A DNA stretch of 53,398 bases. Source: a bacterium. Its GTDB lineage: Bacteria > Ratteibacteria > UBA8468 > B48-G9 > JAFGKM01. Below the pieces are notes generated by a model. That model had not been told where the DNA came from. It did not search any database and worked only from the letters and a program-made list of their open reading frames with translations. This document shows, piece by piece, positions 27,041 through 35,565 of the stretch; position 1 is the first letter of the stretch, and each line of letters starts with the position of its first letter. Position numbers and translations under genes: made by a program. The stretch spans positions 1-53,398 of the forward strand of contig DAOOVW010000003.1 of NCBI GenBank assembly GCA_035370465.1, read 5' to 3'.

Positions 27041-29128
27041 TTAAGAGTCAAAACCAATTCTTACATCAACTGCAATTACTTCTTTTTCCTTAACAATTAA
27101 GGGATTTATATCCATTTCTTTTATTTCTGGAAAATCACTAACCAATTGTGATACCCTTAAAAGTGTTTCTTTGATTTTTTCTTTATCAACTGGTGGAATA
27201 TTTCTGAAACCATTAAATAATTTACTTGCCTTTATATCATCAATCATATCAGAAACTTCATTTTCCATAAGCGGCACAAGAGAAAAAGAAACATCTTTAA
27301 AAAGTTCAACATAAATTCCACCAAGCCCAAACATTATTAAATGCCCAAATTGAGCATCTTTATTAACTCCAACTATTGTTTCAATTCCACCTTCTATATA
27401 TTGTTGTATCTGTATTCCTTCAATTTTAGCATCTTTTTTATATTCTTTCACTGACCTTATTATGTCATTAAATGCTTTCTCAAACTCAGATTCTGTTTTT
27501 ATCCCTACTTTTACTCCTCCAACTTCTGTTTTATGAATTATATCAGGAGAAACAAGTTTCATAACTACTGGGTATCCCATTTTTTTAAAGATATTTTTCC
27601 CGTCTTCTAAATTTTTAGCAATAAGAGAATTGATTGTATTTATACCATAGAGAGAAAGAATTTCTCGTCCTTCAATATCTCCTACAACTTTTATTTTTGC
27701 CTTTTTGAAATTATCCAATTTTTCTTTTACCTTTTCTTTATTTACTTTGTAAGTTATAATTTTTTCTTCTTTCTTTTCCAAATATTTTCTGTAATTTACC
27801 ATCCCTTTAAGAGAAGATACAGCCCTTTCAGGAAAAGGATAATTTGGAATTTTTCCCTCACTTAATCTTATAATTCCTGGCTCTATTCTTTTTCCTCCCA
27901 TAAAACATCCTACAACTGTCTTGTTAAAACCTTTTGAGACATCAATAATTTTATCTGCTGTTTCTTTTGGTTCAGTTACAACCTGTGGAGTGAGGATACA
28001 TATAACTGCCTCTACATTTTTATCAGATATAACAACATTAAGTGCTTTTCCATAATTTTCTGCCATTACATCACCTAAACAGTCAACTGGATTATTTATA
28101 TTAGAAGATGGGGGTAGAAATTCCTTTAACTTTTCTTTTGTTGTATCTGAAATTTGTGCAAGTTTAAGTCCATTTTTTTCTATTGCATCAACAGCCATTA
28201 CAGAAGGACCTCCTGCATTAGTTACAACTGCAATTCTATCCCCCTTTATAAGTGGTTGATATGAAAAAGCAATTGCGTAATCAAAAAGTTCTTCAACTGA
28301 ATATGCTCTTATAACACCACTTTTTTTGAAAGATGCTTCAAAAGCAATATCAGAGCCAGCAATACTTCCTGTATGAGAACTAACTGCTTTACTTCCCATT
28401 TCAGTTATTCCGGATTTAACAATTATAATTGGTTTCTTTTTTGAGACATCTCTTGCAACTTCAATAAATTTTCTGCCTTCTTCTATCCCTTCTAAATAAA
28501 GTAAAATAACATTTGTGTCGGGGTCATCAGATAGCTCTTCAATAAGGTCAATTTCTGAAATGTCTGCTTTATTCCCGAAACTTACAAATTTAGAAAGTCC
28601 AATATTTTCTTTTATTGCCCAGTCAAGAACTGCTGTTCCAAGAGCGCCTGATTGAGTTATAAAGGCGATTTTCCCCTTTTGTGGCATATCAAAAGCGAAA
28701 GAAGCATTAAGATCATTTGTAGTATCTATAATGCCTAAACAATTTGGTCCAATAAGGCGCATATTGTATTTTTTAATAATTTTTTCTAATTCTTCCTCTC
28801 TTTTTCTCCCCTCTTCTCCTGCTTCTTTAAAACCAGCACTAATTACAATTAATCCCTTAACGCCTTTTTCTCCACATTCTTTTGCTACATCACAGACGAA
28901 TTTTGCAGGAACAACAATTACTACAAGTTCAACTTTTTCTTTTATTTCAGAAATGCTTTTATAACATTCCAGTCCAAGAATTTTACCTGATTTTGGATTT
29001 ACAGGAAAAATTTTACCTCTGTACCCCCCATCAATTATATTTTTTAATATTTTATAACCAAGTTTTTCTGGATTTGTTGAAACACCAACCAGAGCAATAC
29101 TTTCGGGCATAAAAAATTGTTTTAACAT
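27041..29128 (-). CDS. ADP-forming acetate/acyl-CoA ligase (fused alpha-beta)
   Basis: A 695-residue ADP-forming acyl-CoA synthetase. It has an N-terminal CoA-binding domain (MPESIALVGVSTNPEKLG), Succ-CoA ligase-like domains with the phospho-His motif SHTGSIAGSD, and a C-terminal ATP-grasp domain with GYPVVMKLVSPDIIHKTEVGG (parts). It converts acetyl- or acyl-CoA plus ADP and phosphate to acid and ATP, a typical fermentative energy step. The ATG at 29128 has GGGGG five nt upstream and gives the usual N-terminus, so it is preferred over 29140. Confidence 0.92.
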   Translation of the reverse strand: MLKQFFMPESIALVGVSTNPEKLGYKILKNIIDGGYRGKIFPVNPKSGKILGLECYKSISEIKEKVELVVIVVPAKFVCDVAKECGEKGVKGLIVISAGFKEAGEEGRKREEELEKIIKKYNMRLIGPNCLGIIDTTNDLNASFAFDMPQKGKIAFITQSGALGTAVLDWAIKENIGLSKFVSFGNKADISEIDLIEELSDDPDTNVILLYLEGIEEGRKFIEVARDVSKKKPIIIVKSGITEMGSKAVSSHTGSIAGSDIAFEASFKKSGVIRAYSVEELFDYAIAFSYQPLIKGDRIAVVTNAGGPSVMAVDAIEKNGLKLAQISDTTKEKLKEFLPPSSNINNPVDCLGDVMAENYGKALNVVISDKNVEAVICILTPQVVTEPKETADKIIDVSKGFNKTVVGCFMGGKRIEPGIIRLSEGKIPNYPFPERAVSSLKGMVNYRKYLEKKEEKIITYKVNKEKVKEKLDNFKKAKIKVVGDIEGREILSLYGINTINSLIAKNLEDGKNIFKKMGYPVVMKLVSPDIIHKTEVGGVKVGIKTESEFEKAFNDIIRSVKEYKKDAKIEGIQIQQYIEGGIETIVGVNKDAQFGHLIMFGLGGIYVELFKDVSFSLVPLMENEVSDMIDDIKASKLFNGFRNIPPVDKEKIKETLLRVSQLVSDFPEIKEMDINPLIVKEKEVIAVDVRIGFDS

Positions 29129-29232
29129 AATAACCCCCATTATTAAGCATTACTTAATTTTTTTTGTTATACTTAATTTTATTTATTTTAGAAATTATAT
29201 CTTTTTAATAGAGGAAAGTCAAATTTTCGAAT

Positions 29233-29503
29233 TGAGACATAATAAATCTACTCCAAAAGGTATGTTAGACAAGACAAAAAAGAATCTACTGGAAAAATAG
29301 GATTTAAATAGCACCTTCGGATAAAATAAGAAAAAACCGGAGGTGCAAATGAAAAAGGAATTAAAAATGGGAATAAGGAAGAAAATAAGTAAAAAAATAG
29401 CATAGAGGTATCAGAGAGGGAGGAAGAAAAAGAAAGAGAAATGGAAATAGAAAAAGAAGAGAAAAATAAACAATGTGTTGGAGTAGATTTTTATTTGACA
29501 CAA
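29233..29503. mobile_element. Decayed IS or MITE with terminal inverted repeats
   Basis: The left end TGAGACATAATAAATCTACT (from 29233) and the right end, read on the other strand from 29502, TGTGTCAAATAAAAATCTAC, form imperfect inverted repeats that both continue CTCCAA or CCAAC. An internal variant, AATCTACTGG, lies at 29283-29292. A GCACCTTCGG/CCGGAGGTGC hairpin (29311-29346) sits just before an 18-aa ORF at 29349-29405. The right half matches, inverted, the right edge of the window. IS481-like is a guess from the TGTG ends. The DNA from 29141 to 29232 is A+T-rich with nothing clear. Confidence 0.65.
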
Positions 29504-31701
29504 CAGTCTCTGTTCAAATCGCTATTTAAAATTGCTGATGAATATGATTTTGGATTAAAATAACCTTTTACACCTGGAAATGAAGTAATTTCCCACTTTT
29601 TAATTTTTCTATTACGAACTATCAGGAAATATACTTTATTTCCTTCAATACCTACTTCTTTTTTAGGTATTCTGAAATTAATTACCCATCTATCTGGAAA
29701 TTTCTTTGTTTCTGTTTGATAATTACCTTGCCATGACCAATTCCATCTATTAGTTAATAAATCACATTCAGAAGCACATTTAAAATTATCTGGATTTATA
29801 AGAAAATGATAACAGGTTTTTGCATCCTGTGAAGAAGCAATAAAAATTTCTATACAATCGCTTCCATATACTGCTCCTACATCATTTCCTTTGTGAATTG
29901 TCAAATTTTCCATTTCTTCTTCTTGGCATTCAATTATAAATACAATTTCTTTATTGTCTGAATATACTTTTACAAGTGTCTGGTTTTTTTCTGGTGGAAT
30001 AAGTGTTATTTTATCAACTAAAACTAATGTTGAAGGATCTTTTTGGAGAGGAGTTTCAATGTTCATCTGAGAAAGAGGGAAACTTTTTATTTCACTTTGT
30101 GAGTGATATTTTTCTCTTTCTTCAAAAATATGTATCCAGTAATCAAAAAGTTCTTTTTCTTTGTTAACTCGTTGATAATATTCTGGGAAATTCTTACTTT
30201 CCTTTAATGCATTTTCTATATTACCAAGGCATTCTTTTTGGATTTCCTTTGTGAACATCTTCTTAAAATCATCTGTTTTCTTTGTAAAACATCCATCCAT
30301 TTCTTTTAGTCCTTTTTCTAAACAGTCCAGATAACGACGCATTGAAGAATCAGCAGGACCAAAATTTTTCTGACAATAATCATTTAAAGTATTATCTAAA
30401 TTAGTATTAATATTCCAGAGATACATCGCTGTTACATAAATAGGAAGATGAAATGTTTCCCATGCTTTACTTTCAACTCCTGGTACTTCACTTAAAAAAC
30501 CATCCAATCCCAATTGATGGTAATATTTTATATCCTGGGCAACTACCTGCCAGATAGGAGCAGGTAAAAAATCCCAGTTATAAGTATAATAGTCATAAAT
30601 ATATATGTGTTTAATTTTCCTTCTTAATTGTTTTATCCGCTCAAAAATTGGCTTGTTTATAGGACAATTAGGGTCTCCAATAGAGTGTTTATAACATCTC
30701 CAAATAGTGCAAGAAACGATAAGATTATCAGGTAAAACATCTTTTACTTGATAAAAGTCAGAAAAGTTACTATAAGAATAATGTCCAACTAAAACATCAG
30801 GATATACTTCTTTTACCTTATTTGCAATATCATTAATAAAATCAGCAACTCTTCCATTTACAGAACCCTTTTTTCTATCTTCCTGTGTATCTAAATTTTT
30901 ACAGTTTTCACATTCACACCAGCCATAACCATCATTAGGAGGAATACCAACGATAGAGATATCCGGATGTTCTTTAATATATTTTAAAATATTCTGGATA
31001 AACTCTGTCCTCATCTGCTGATTAGAAAGACATAATTGTCCTCCTTCTGACTGTTTTACTCTTTTTCCTCCTATTAAAGCAAAATATTCTGGATGTTGTT
31101 CAAAATATCTATTATCTGGTATCCAGAAACTATAACTATGAACGGTCGTATCTGGTTTTAAACCCCATTTTGGTAATTCTTCTTTAAGAATATCTACTTC
31201 GTTATGATGAGTAAGTTTACTATTCATTTTTAAATGAAACATCCATTCTGCTACTTTTTCATCATAATGATGCTTACCGGCACAAATATGTAGACATCTA
31301 TAAGGAAAAGAAGGTGAGAATGTTTGATTTGTTTCATCTAATTTTATTGGTAAGATAATTTCTTCCAAAGCAGGAGAGTCAGGACGAAAATATCTCACTC
31401 CAAATAATTCTAAAAGATAAATTATTCCACATCTAATTCCTTCCTCATCACATCCTGAAATTTTTATTTCTCTTTTGGAAGGAGAGATATTCAGACAAAA
31501 AGAACCTTCTTGAACTATTCCTTTTTCTGGATAAGAAAGAATAATATTTAAATCTTCAGGTGAGAGACTGTTAACTTCTTCAAGTCCACATTTTTTAAAA
31601 AATGTTTTTAATTCTAATATAGCAGTTTCTGTCTGTATTATTCCATTACCAGAAGGAAAAAAAATATTTATTTTATATTTATCATTTTTACCTATTTTCA
31701 T
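29491..31701 (-). CDS. DUF4838 protein with C-terminal CBM9-like domain (cytoplasmic form)
   Basis: A 736-residue protein. Residues about 1-120 resemble the alpha-glucuronidase-type N-domain, about 130-450 the DUF4838 TIM-barrel-like region with an ND...WCECENC motif (Cys262, Cys264, Cys267), and about 580-735 a carbohydrate-binding CBM9-like domain (AVYGSDCIEIFI, FRIPKKEVG). No signal peptide. It lies 17 nt after its larger paralogue. The last six codons and the stop (RDCCVK) are written in the inverted-repeat end of the mobile element, so the original C-terminus was altered by the insertion. Confidence 0.75.
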   Translation of the reverse strand: MKIGKNDKYKINIFFPSGNGIIQTETAILELKTFFKKCGLEEVNSLSPEDLNIILSYPEKGIVQEGSFCLNISPSKREIKISGCDEEGIRCGIIYLLELFGVRYFRPDSPALEEIILPIKLDETNQTFSPSFPYRCLHICAGKHHYDEKVAEWMFHLKMNSKLTHHNEVDILKEELPKWGLKPDTTVHSYSFWIPDNRYFEQHPEYFALIGGKRVKQSEGGQLCLSNQQMRTEFIQNILKYIKEHPDISIVGIPPNDGYGWCECENCKNLDTQEDRKKGSVNGRVADFINDIANKVKEVYPDVLVGHYSYSNFSDFYQVKDVLPDNLIVSCTIWRCYKHSIGDPNCPINKPIFERIKQLRRKIKHIYIYDYYTYNWDFLPAPIWQVVAQDIKYYHQLGLDGFLSEVPGVESKAWETFHLPIYVTAMYLWNINTNLDNTLNDYCQKNFGPADSSMRRYLDCLEKGLKEMDGCFTKKTDDFKKMFTKEIQKECLGNIENALKESKNFPEYYQRVNKEKELFDYWIHIFEEREKYHSQSEIKSFPLSQMNIETPLQKDPSTLVLVDKITLIPPEKNQTLVKVYSDNKEIVFIIECQEEEMENLTIHKGNDVGAVYGSDCIEIFIASSQDAKTCYHFLINPDNFKCASECDLLTNRWNWSWQGNYQTETKKFPDRWVINFRIPKKEVGIEGNKVYFLIVRNRKIKKWEITSFPGVKGYFNPKSYSSAILNSDLNRDCCVK

Positions 31702-31718
31702 TTGTTCTTTGACACTAC

Positions 31719-34700
31719 CTAAAAAAAAACAGGGTCATAAACTTTTATTAATGAAATATCATCAAACCAGATACATTCATCTTGTTTCTGAACAGGAGCA
31801 CCAAAAAGCAAAACACAGGAAGTAATATCTTCAGGAGCAATAAAAAAGAATTCAACCTTTTGCCATTTACTTTCTCTTTCTTTAGGATAGGAGATTGAAA
31901 TTCTTGGTGCTTTTCCTTTTCCCTGGTCCGCCCATCCATTTTTATCCATCCACCTTATTGTCATTGAACCCCCTTTATCAGGGGGGTCCTGTTTAACCCA
32001 GAAACTTAATAAATATCCTGCTTTTGGAGTAACTTTAATACCTGCCTGAAAACATCCTGATATCTGGTTTTCTCTAATTGAAATTGAATATTTCCCCGTA
32101 TGTGCTTGTGTTGGGTCCCAATAAAATCTTGTGACTGATTGTTGAAAATTCCATGTTGTCCACCCTTTTAATCTTTTATCTAATTTCTTCCAATCAAATT
32201 TCTCTAATTCTTCTTCAGAAAAAACTTCTTCTTGCTTTGTTTCCTCTCCTGGCTCAAAACTTCCATTGAGAACTAAATTCTGTTTACTCTCAGGAGATTG
32301 CTTGATAAATATCTGTGAAAGTGCAATACTTTTTATTTCATTATCTTTATTTTCCTCTGCTACTTTTTTCCAAAATGATTGTATATCTTCCTGGCTATTT
32401 CCTTTTTTCTCAAAATACTCCGTTATTTTTGTAAATATTTTATATGTTTCATTTTCAAAATATGGTTTTATAATTAAAGTTTGTTGACTTTTAAAACTTT
32501 CAAGGTTTGTATTTACAAAAATATTTTTTTCTTCCTCAGTGGTCATTTGATAGTTCTCTATTGATTCAATTGCTTTAAACCCCATTTTTGCTTTATTTAT
32601 AATATCTTCTATTTTTTCATCTTTTTTAATCTCTTCTATATTCTGCATATCTTTCATTGTAAGATAACTCTCCAAATAAAATTCACTTAACCTCCATATT
32701 TTTTCAAATAAATCTATCCTTTTTTTTACTATTTCATCTTTTAATAATTCTTTTGCTTTGTTAAGTTTATTATTAAGATATTCAAGGTCATCCCAGATAT
32801 ATTCATCAAGTTGTTTCAAACTTTGCCAATCAGCTATTGGATGTAATGGGTCTTTTTTTCTACCATAAATTTCTTCAATTCTGTCAAAAAATTCTCTCAT
32901 CGGTTTATTTGCTTCTCCATAAAAATTTAAAAAATAATCATCTAAAAGTTTATCAATATCAGCATCTATATCCCATGCAAGTTCATTTAAAACATACTGA
33001 CGAGGTCCATCATATAACCAAACTTGCGTAAATGTCTCAAACCATCCACCTTTTAAATTTACACTTTTATATGCTTCTTTCCATGCTTTTCCCATTATAT
33101 GGGGATAATGACGAGGAACTATATAGCCACCCCCATAAAGATAATCGTATATCCCGATGTTTTTTGCTCCTGCATTGCTCCATCCCTCTAATAATTTCAT
33201 ATTTTCTCTTAATCCACTCGCTACTTCTACATAAATATTCGGTTCTAATTTTATATTTTCAGGAACTGGAGAGGCGCCTCCATAAGCAATAAAACTTACC
33301 AATTTATCTGGAAATTGTTTCTGCGCTAATTTTGCTATTTGATTGTAAAAAGGAATATATTGATTTTTAAATTTCCTTTTTAGTTCTAAACAATCTGGAC
33401 ATTGACAATCTCCTCCACCATCATTTACACCTACTGGAATACCGAGCATTTGTGGATTTTTTTCAAAGTATTCGTTAGACCATTCAATTGCAATTTCTGG
33501 TAAATCAGGATTACTAACACATGGCTGCCAGGTCCCACCTGAATTTTTTGGAGGGATAAATCTTTTCCCTTCTATCATTGGATAATATTCTGGATGACTT
33601 TCAGAATATTTTTCAGGTGAATAAATATGATAAAGATTATGAGATGCTAAAAATGTTGTTCTCCATGAACGAGAAAAATTCCCATTTCCTCCGTAAAAAC
33701 CGGCATTTGTATATGTAATAAAAGATGGTTCTTCCTTAATATCTATTTTTAATGGTAAATTTATTATTTCTTTTTTAGAAATTATTTCTCCTAATTCCCC
33801 TGGCATAAAATACCTATATCCACAAAACCTCTTTAAAAAATCATAAATAGCATATGATGTCCCTCCCAAATACTTACCTGCAATTACCAAACTATCTGGA
33901 TTGCTTATTATATAATATCCATATGGATGAAGTTTATCAAAATCAAGTCCTATTTCATTTACATAATTAGTTCTTCCAACATATATCTTGAAATTTTCTT
34001 TTATATCTTCTGCTTTTTCTGTTTCTAATATAACTTTAATATTCCCAGAAGTAATTTTATTTAGATAATTACATAAAGTCCTTGCAATAGATATACTTGA
34101 AGAATCTGATATAATTATAACTTCTTTCTTTTTACCTGCCACAGATATGATTTCTGTTTTCTGCCCTTTACTACTTTTTATTATTTCTTCTATAGGTGGC
34201 TCGTTTTTTAATATTGAAGAAACAATTTTTTTAACCATTAAAAGTAAACTACTGCTTTCCGGGTCATCTTTCCAATCTTGTTTGTAATATGACATAACTA
34301 CTGGTGAAAAATATATAAAAGTCCCTTTTCCGTATTGATTGATAAAAACTTTCCCAATGCTCTCTGTTCCTATTATTACTCTCCCAGCTGTAATATCTGT
34401 CAAACCCGGCTCTGACCCAAACCAACTATACTCTTGTTTCGCAAAATGATTTACAATCGGATTCTCAGGAGAAATAATTTTAGCAGACACTTTCCCATAT
34501 TGATAAGTTGTTGCTCCTATCCAATCTGCCCATGAAGAAAATTTTCTGTTGTCTGATGGAACCCAATTACCAATAGTTATTGTTGTTATTAAAATATGAC
34601 CACCTTCTTTTAGATATTTTTTAACTACTTCATTATCTTCCTCTGTTAACGGTTTTGGTCTATCCTGACTTAATATAATAAATTTGTAATTCTTAAATTC

Positions 34701-34883
34701 TTTTACTGGAATATAACCATCTTCTTCTTTTAAAATATCTGACTTTACTTCACACTCTTTCTCCAAAAATTCTTTCCATGTTTTTGAACGCCAGCCACAA
34801 ATACCTATTTCTGATTCAGCCATCAAAAAAGTCGGCAAAAATAAAAACACTAATAAGCCTAAAATAGTTTTTGCTCTTTTCAT
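31719..34883 (-). CDS. Exported multi-domain DUF4838 protein
   Basis: A 1054-residue protein with a signal peptide (residues 1-22), a ThuA/glutamine-amidotransferase-like domain (about 25-225), an alpha-glucuronidase-like N-domain (about 250-385), a DUF4838 region (about 390-700) with VNDGGGDCQCPDC (Cys493, Cys495, Cys498), a helical stretch and a C-terminal jelly-roll carbohydrate-binding domain (about 885-1050, NLVLNGSFEPGE to WFDDISLIKV). It is probably an envelope or secreted glycan-active protein. Its strong promoter is at 34997-35025; an upstream ORF overlaps its start. Confidence 0.75.
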   Translation of the reverse strand: MKRAKTILGLLVFLFLPTFLMAESEIGICGWRSKTWKEFLEKECEVKSDILKEEDGYIPVKEFKNYKFIILSQDRPKPLTEEDNEVVKKYLKEGGHILITTITIGNWVPSDNRKFSSWADWIGATTYQYGKVSAKIISPENPIVNHFAKQEYSWFGSEPGLTDITAGRVIIGTESIGKVFINQYGKGTFIYFSPVVMSYYKQDWKDDPESSSLLLMVKKIVSSILKNEPPIEEIIKSSKGQKTEIISVAGKKKEVIIISDSSSISIARTLCNYLNKITSGNIKVILETEKAEDIKENFKIYVGRTNYVNEIGLDFDKLHPYGYYIISNPDSLVIAGKYLGGTSYAIYDFLKRFCGYRYFMPGELGEIISKKEIINLPLKIDIKEEPSFITYTNAGFYGGNGNFSRSWRTTFLASHNLYHIYSPEKYSESHPEYYPMIEGKRFIPPKNSGGTWQPCVSNPDLPEIAIEWSNEYFEKNPQMLGIPVGVNDGGGDCQCPDCLELKRKFKNQYIPFYNQIAKLAQKQFPDKLVSFIAYGGASPVPENIKLEPNIYVEVASGLRENMKLLEGWSNAGAKNIGIYDYLYGGGYIVPRHYPHIMGKAWKEAYKSVNLKGGWFETFTQVWLYDGPRQYVLNELAWDIDADIDKLLDDYFLNFYGEANKPMREFFDRIEEIYGRKKDPLHPIADWQSLKQLDEYIWDDLEYLNNKLNKAKELLKDEIVKKRIDLFEKIWRLSEFYLESYLTMKDMQNIEEIKKDEKIEDIINKAKMGFKAIESIENYQMTTEEEKNIFVNTNLESFKSQQTLIIKPYFENETYKIFTKITEYFEKKGNSQEDIQSFWKKVAEENKDNEIKSIALSQIFIKQSPESKQNLVLNGSFEPGEETKQEEVFSEEELEKFDWKKLDKRLKGWTTWNFQQSVTRFYWDPTQAHTGKYSISIRENQISGCFQAGIKVTPKAGYLLSFWVKQDPPDKGGSMTIRWMDKNGWADQGKGKAPRISISYPKERESKWQKVEFFFIAPEDITSCVLLFGAPVQKQDECIWFDDISLIKVYDPVFF

Positions 34884-34971
34884 ATATACCTTGTATGATG
34901 AAGTTAGATTTTTTAGAGGAGTTATTTATAGTAATTATACTTCTTGTGAACTCTATTACTTCACATACCAT
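34816..34971 (-). CDS. 51-codon leader ORF overlapping the DUF4838 gene
   Basis: An ORF starting MVCEVIEFTRSII with a near-perfect Shine-Dalgarno, AGGAGGTGATT, directly before the ATG. It lies about 20 nt from the inferred transcription start and ends at a TGA inside the signal-peptide codons of the DUF4838 gene, overlapping it by 68 nt in another frame. The product resembles nothing I know. It could be a leader or coupling ORF. Its strength comes from the promoter and ribosome site, not from protein similarity. Confidence 0.4.
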   Translation of the reverse strand: MVCEVIEFTRSIITINNSSKKSNFIIQGIYEKSKNYFRLISVFIFADFFDG

Positions 34972-34996
34972 AATCACCTCCTAATTCTCTAACTTT

Positions 34997-35025
34997 ATTA
35001 TAAACCCTAAAAAAATTTTTTTCAA
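34997..35025 (-). promoter_or_regulatory. Consensus-like sigma70 promoter of the DUF4838 operon
   Basis: On the minus strand TTGAAA (35020-35025) and TATAAT (34997-35002) are 17 nt apart; the spacer holds an A7T7 tract. The inferred start is near 34990, about 20 nt before the leader-ORF ATG. It drives the exported and then the cytoplasmic DUF4838 genes. Confidence 0.75.
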
Positions 35026-35104
35026 GAGACCGGCATTTCTCAAAAATAATTCTACTAAAATATCCTATACAAAAGCAGCACTTTTGTTTTAATTTTTTCT
35101 CCCT

Positions 35105-35132
35105 TTGTTATACACCTAAAAAAATGTATAAT
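35105..35132 (+). promoter_or_regulatory. Sigma70-type promoter before a 50-codon remnant ORF
   Basis: TTGTTA (35105-35110) and a perfect TATAAT (35127-35132) are 16 nt apart. The inferred start is at about 35139, essentially on the ATG at 35140. Confidence 0.5.
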
Positions 35133-35217
35133 GTAAATTATGAATAATAAAAATAGTTTAGCGATTGTTAGAAGACGAGAAATTAAAGAAGTGTATATTT
35201 CCGAAGGATCTCTCGGG

Positions 35218-35237
35218 TGTAGACCCTACGGGCGAGC
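35218..35237 (-). repeat. 20-nt repeat shared with cluster C
   Basis: TGTAGACCCTACGGGCGAGC is the reverse complement, with one mismatch, of 11265-11284. It also contains CCCTACGGG, a small palindrome. Its arrival here probably broke the short ORF that crosses it. Confidence 0.65.
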
Positions 35238-35245
35238 ATGTGGAA

Positions 35246-35279
35246 ATGTCACATTTTTATTTGGTAAAAAATGTCACAT
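35246..35279. promoter_or_regulatory. Two ATGTCACAT palindromes, candidate operator
   Basis: ATGTCACAT occurs at 35246-35254 and 35271-35279, 25 bp apart centre to centre, with CATGTGG repeats outside them (35237-35243 and 35284-35290). The second lies 22 bp upstream of the -35 box at 35302. It may bind a regulator of the small-protein operon; no regulator is identified. Confidence 0.35.
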
Positions 35280-35301
35280 AATCATGTGGTAATATATCTT
35301 G

Positions 35302-35330
35302 TTGACAAAAAAAAATTTATGTGTTTTAAT
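35302..35330 (+). promoter_or_regulatory. Strong promoter of the two tiny basic genes
   Basis: TTGACA (35302-35307), a 17-nt spacer and TTTAAT (35325-35330). The inferred start is near 35337, leaving a leader of about 36 nt that holds GGGGGTG before the ATG at 35373. Confidence 0.7.
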
Positions 35331-35372
35331 ATTAAAAATAATATAGGGAGAATATGAAAGGGGGTGAAGACA

Positions 35373-35468
35373 ATGGTGATAAAGAAAAAAGCCGCAAGTA
35401 AAAAAGGTTGTAGTAAAAAAACAACAAAGAAAACAACAGGTAAAAAAGTGGCTAAGAAGAAAAAATGA
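35373..35468 (+). CDS. 31-residue lysine-rich basic protein
   Basis: The product starts MVIKKKAASKKGCSKKTTKK and ends KKVAKKKK. About half of it is Lys, with one Cys and no acidic residue. It resembles the Lys-rich tails of histone H1-like or small RNA-binding proteins, but no family is assigned. A GGGGGTG Shine-Dalgarno precedes the ATG, a strong promoter lies upstream, and the stop overlaps the next start as ATGA. Together these make it a real gene in my view. It probably binds RNA or DNA. Confidence 0.55.
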   Translation: MVIKKKAASKKGCSKKTTKKTTGKKVAKKKK

Positions 35469-35539
35469 GAAGAAAAAAAAGAAAATTGAGATGGCGTTCT
35501 AAAAAAGCAAATCATAGAAAGAAACCAACAATGGGATAA
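35465..35539 (+). CDS. 24-residue basic protein resembling ribosomal protein bL37
   Basis: The product reads MRRKKRKLRWRSKKANHRKK and then PTMG. From memory, actinobacterial 50S protein bL37 is also 24 residues, basic, and ends in a KANHGKRPN-type motif; here KKANHRKKPTMG matches that end closely. It would sit in the large ribosomal subunit. It is coupled by ATGA overlap to the Lys-rich gene. The Prs gene lies convergently 26 nt downstream. The identification is by motif and length only. Confidence 0.5.
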   Translation: MRRKKRKLRWRSKKANHRKKPTMG

Positions 35540-35565
35540 AAAATAGGAATGGAAAGCAATTGAAC

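Larger units (their letters stand above)
35140..35292 (+). pseudogene. Short ORF, possible N-terminal fragment of a TrmH/RlmB-type methyltransferase cut by a repeat
   Basis: The ORF begins MNNKNSLAIVRRREIKEVYI and then SEGS, which recalls the start of SpoU/TrmH rRNA methyltransferases (an NSV... K-EVYI-EG pattern). After about residue 24 it runs into repeat DNA (TGTAGACCCTACGGGCGAGC at 35218-35237, found inverted with one mismatch at 11265-11284) and stops at 35292. No Shine-Dalgarno is seen. The likeliest reading is a gene remnant. The TrmH link is a weak visual match. Confidence 0.3.

Noticed and set aside
32266..33292. Plus-strand ORFs opposite the large DUF4838 gene
   Set aside because: Shadow frames with no ribosome sites and no family features.
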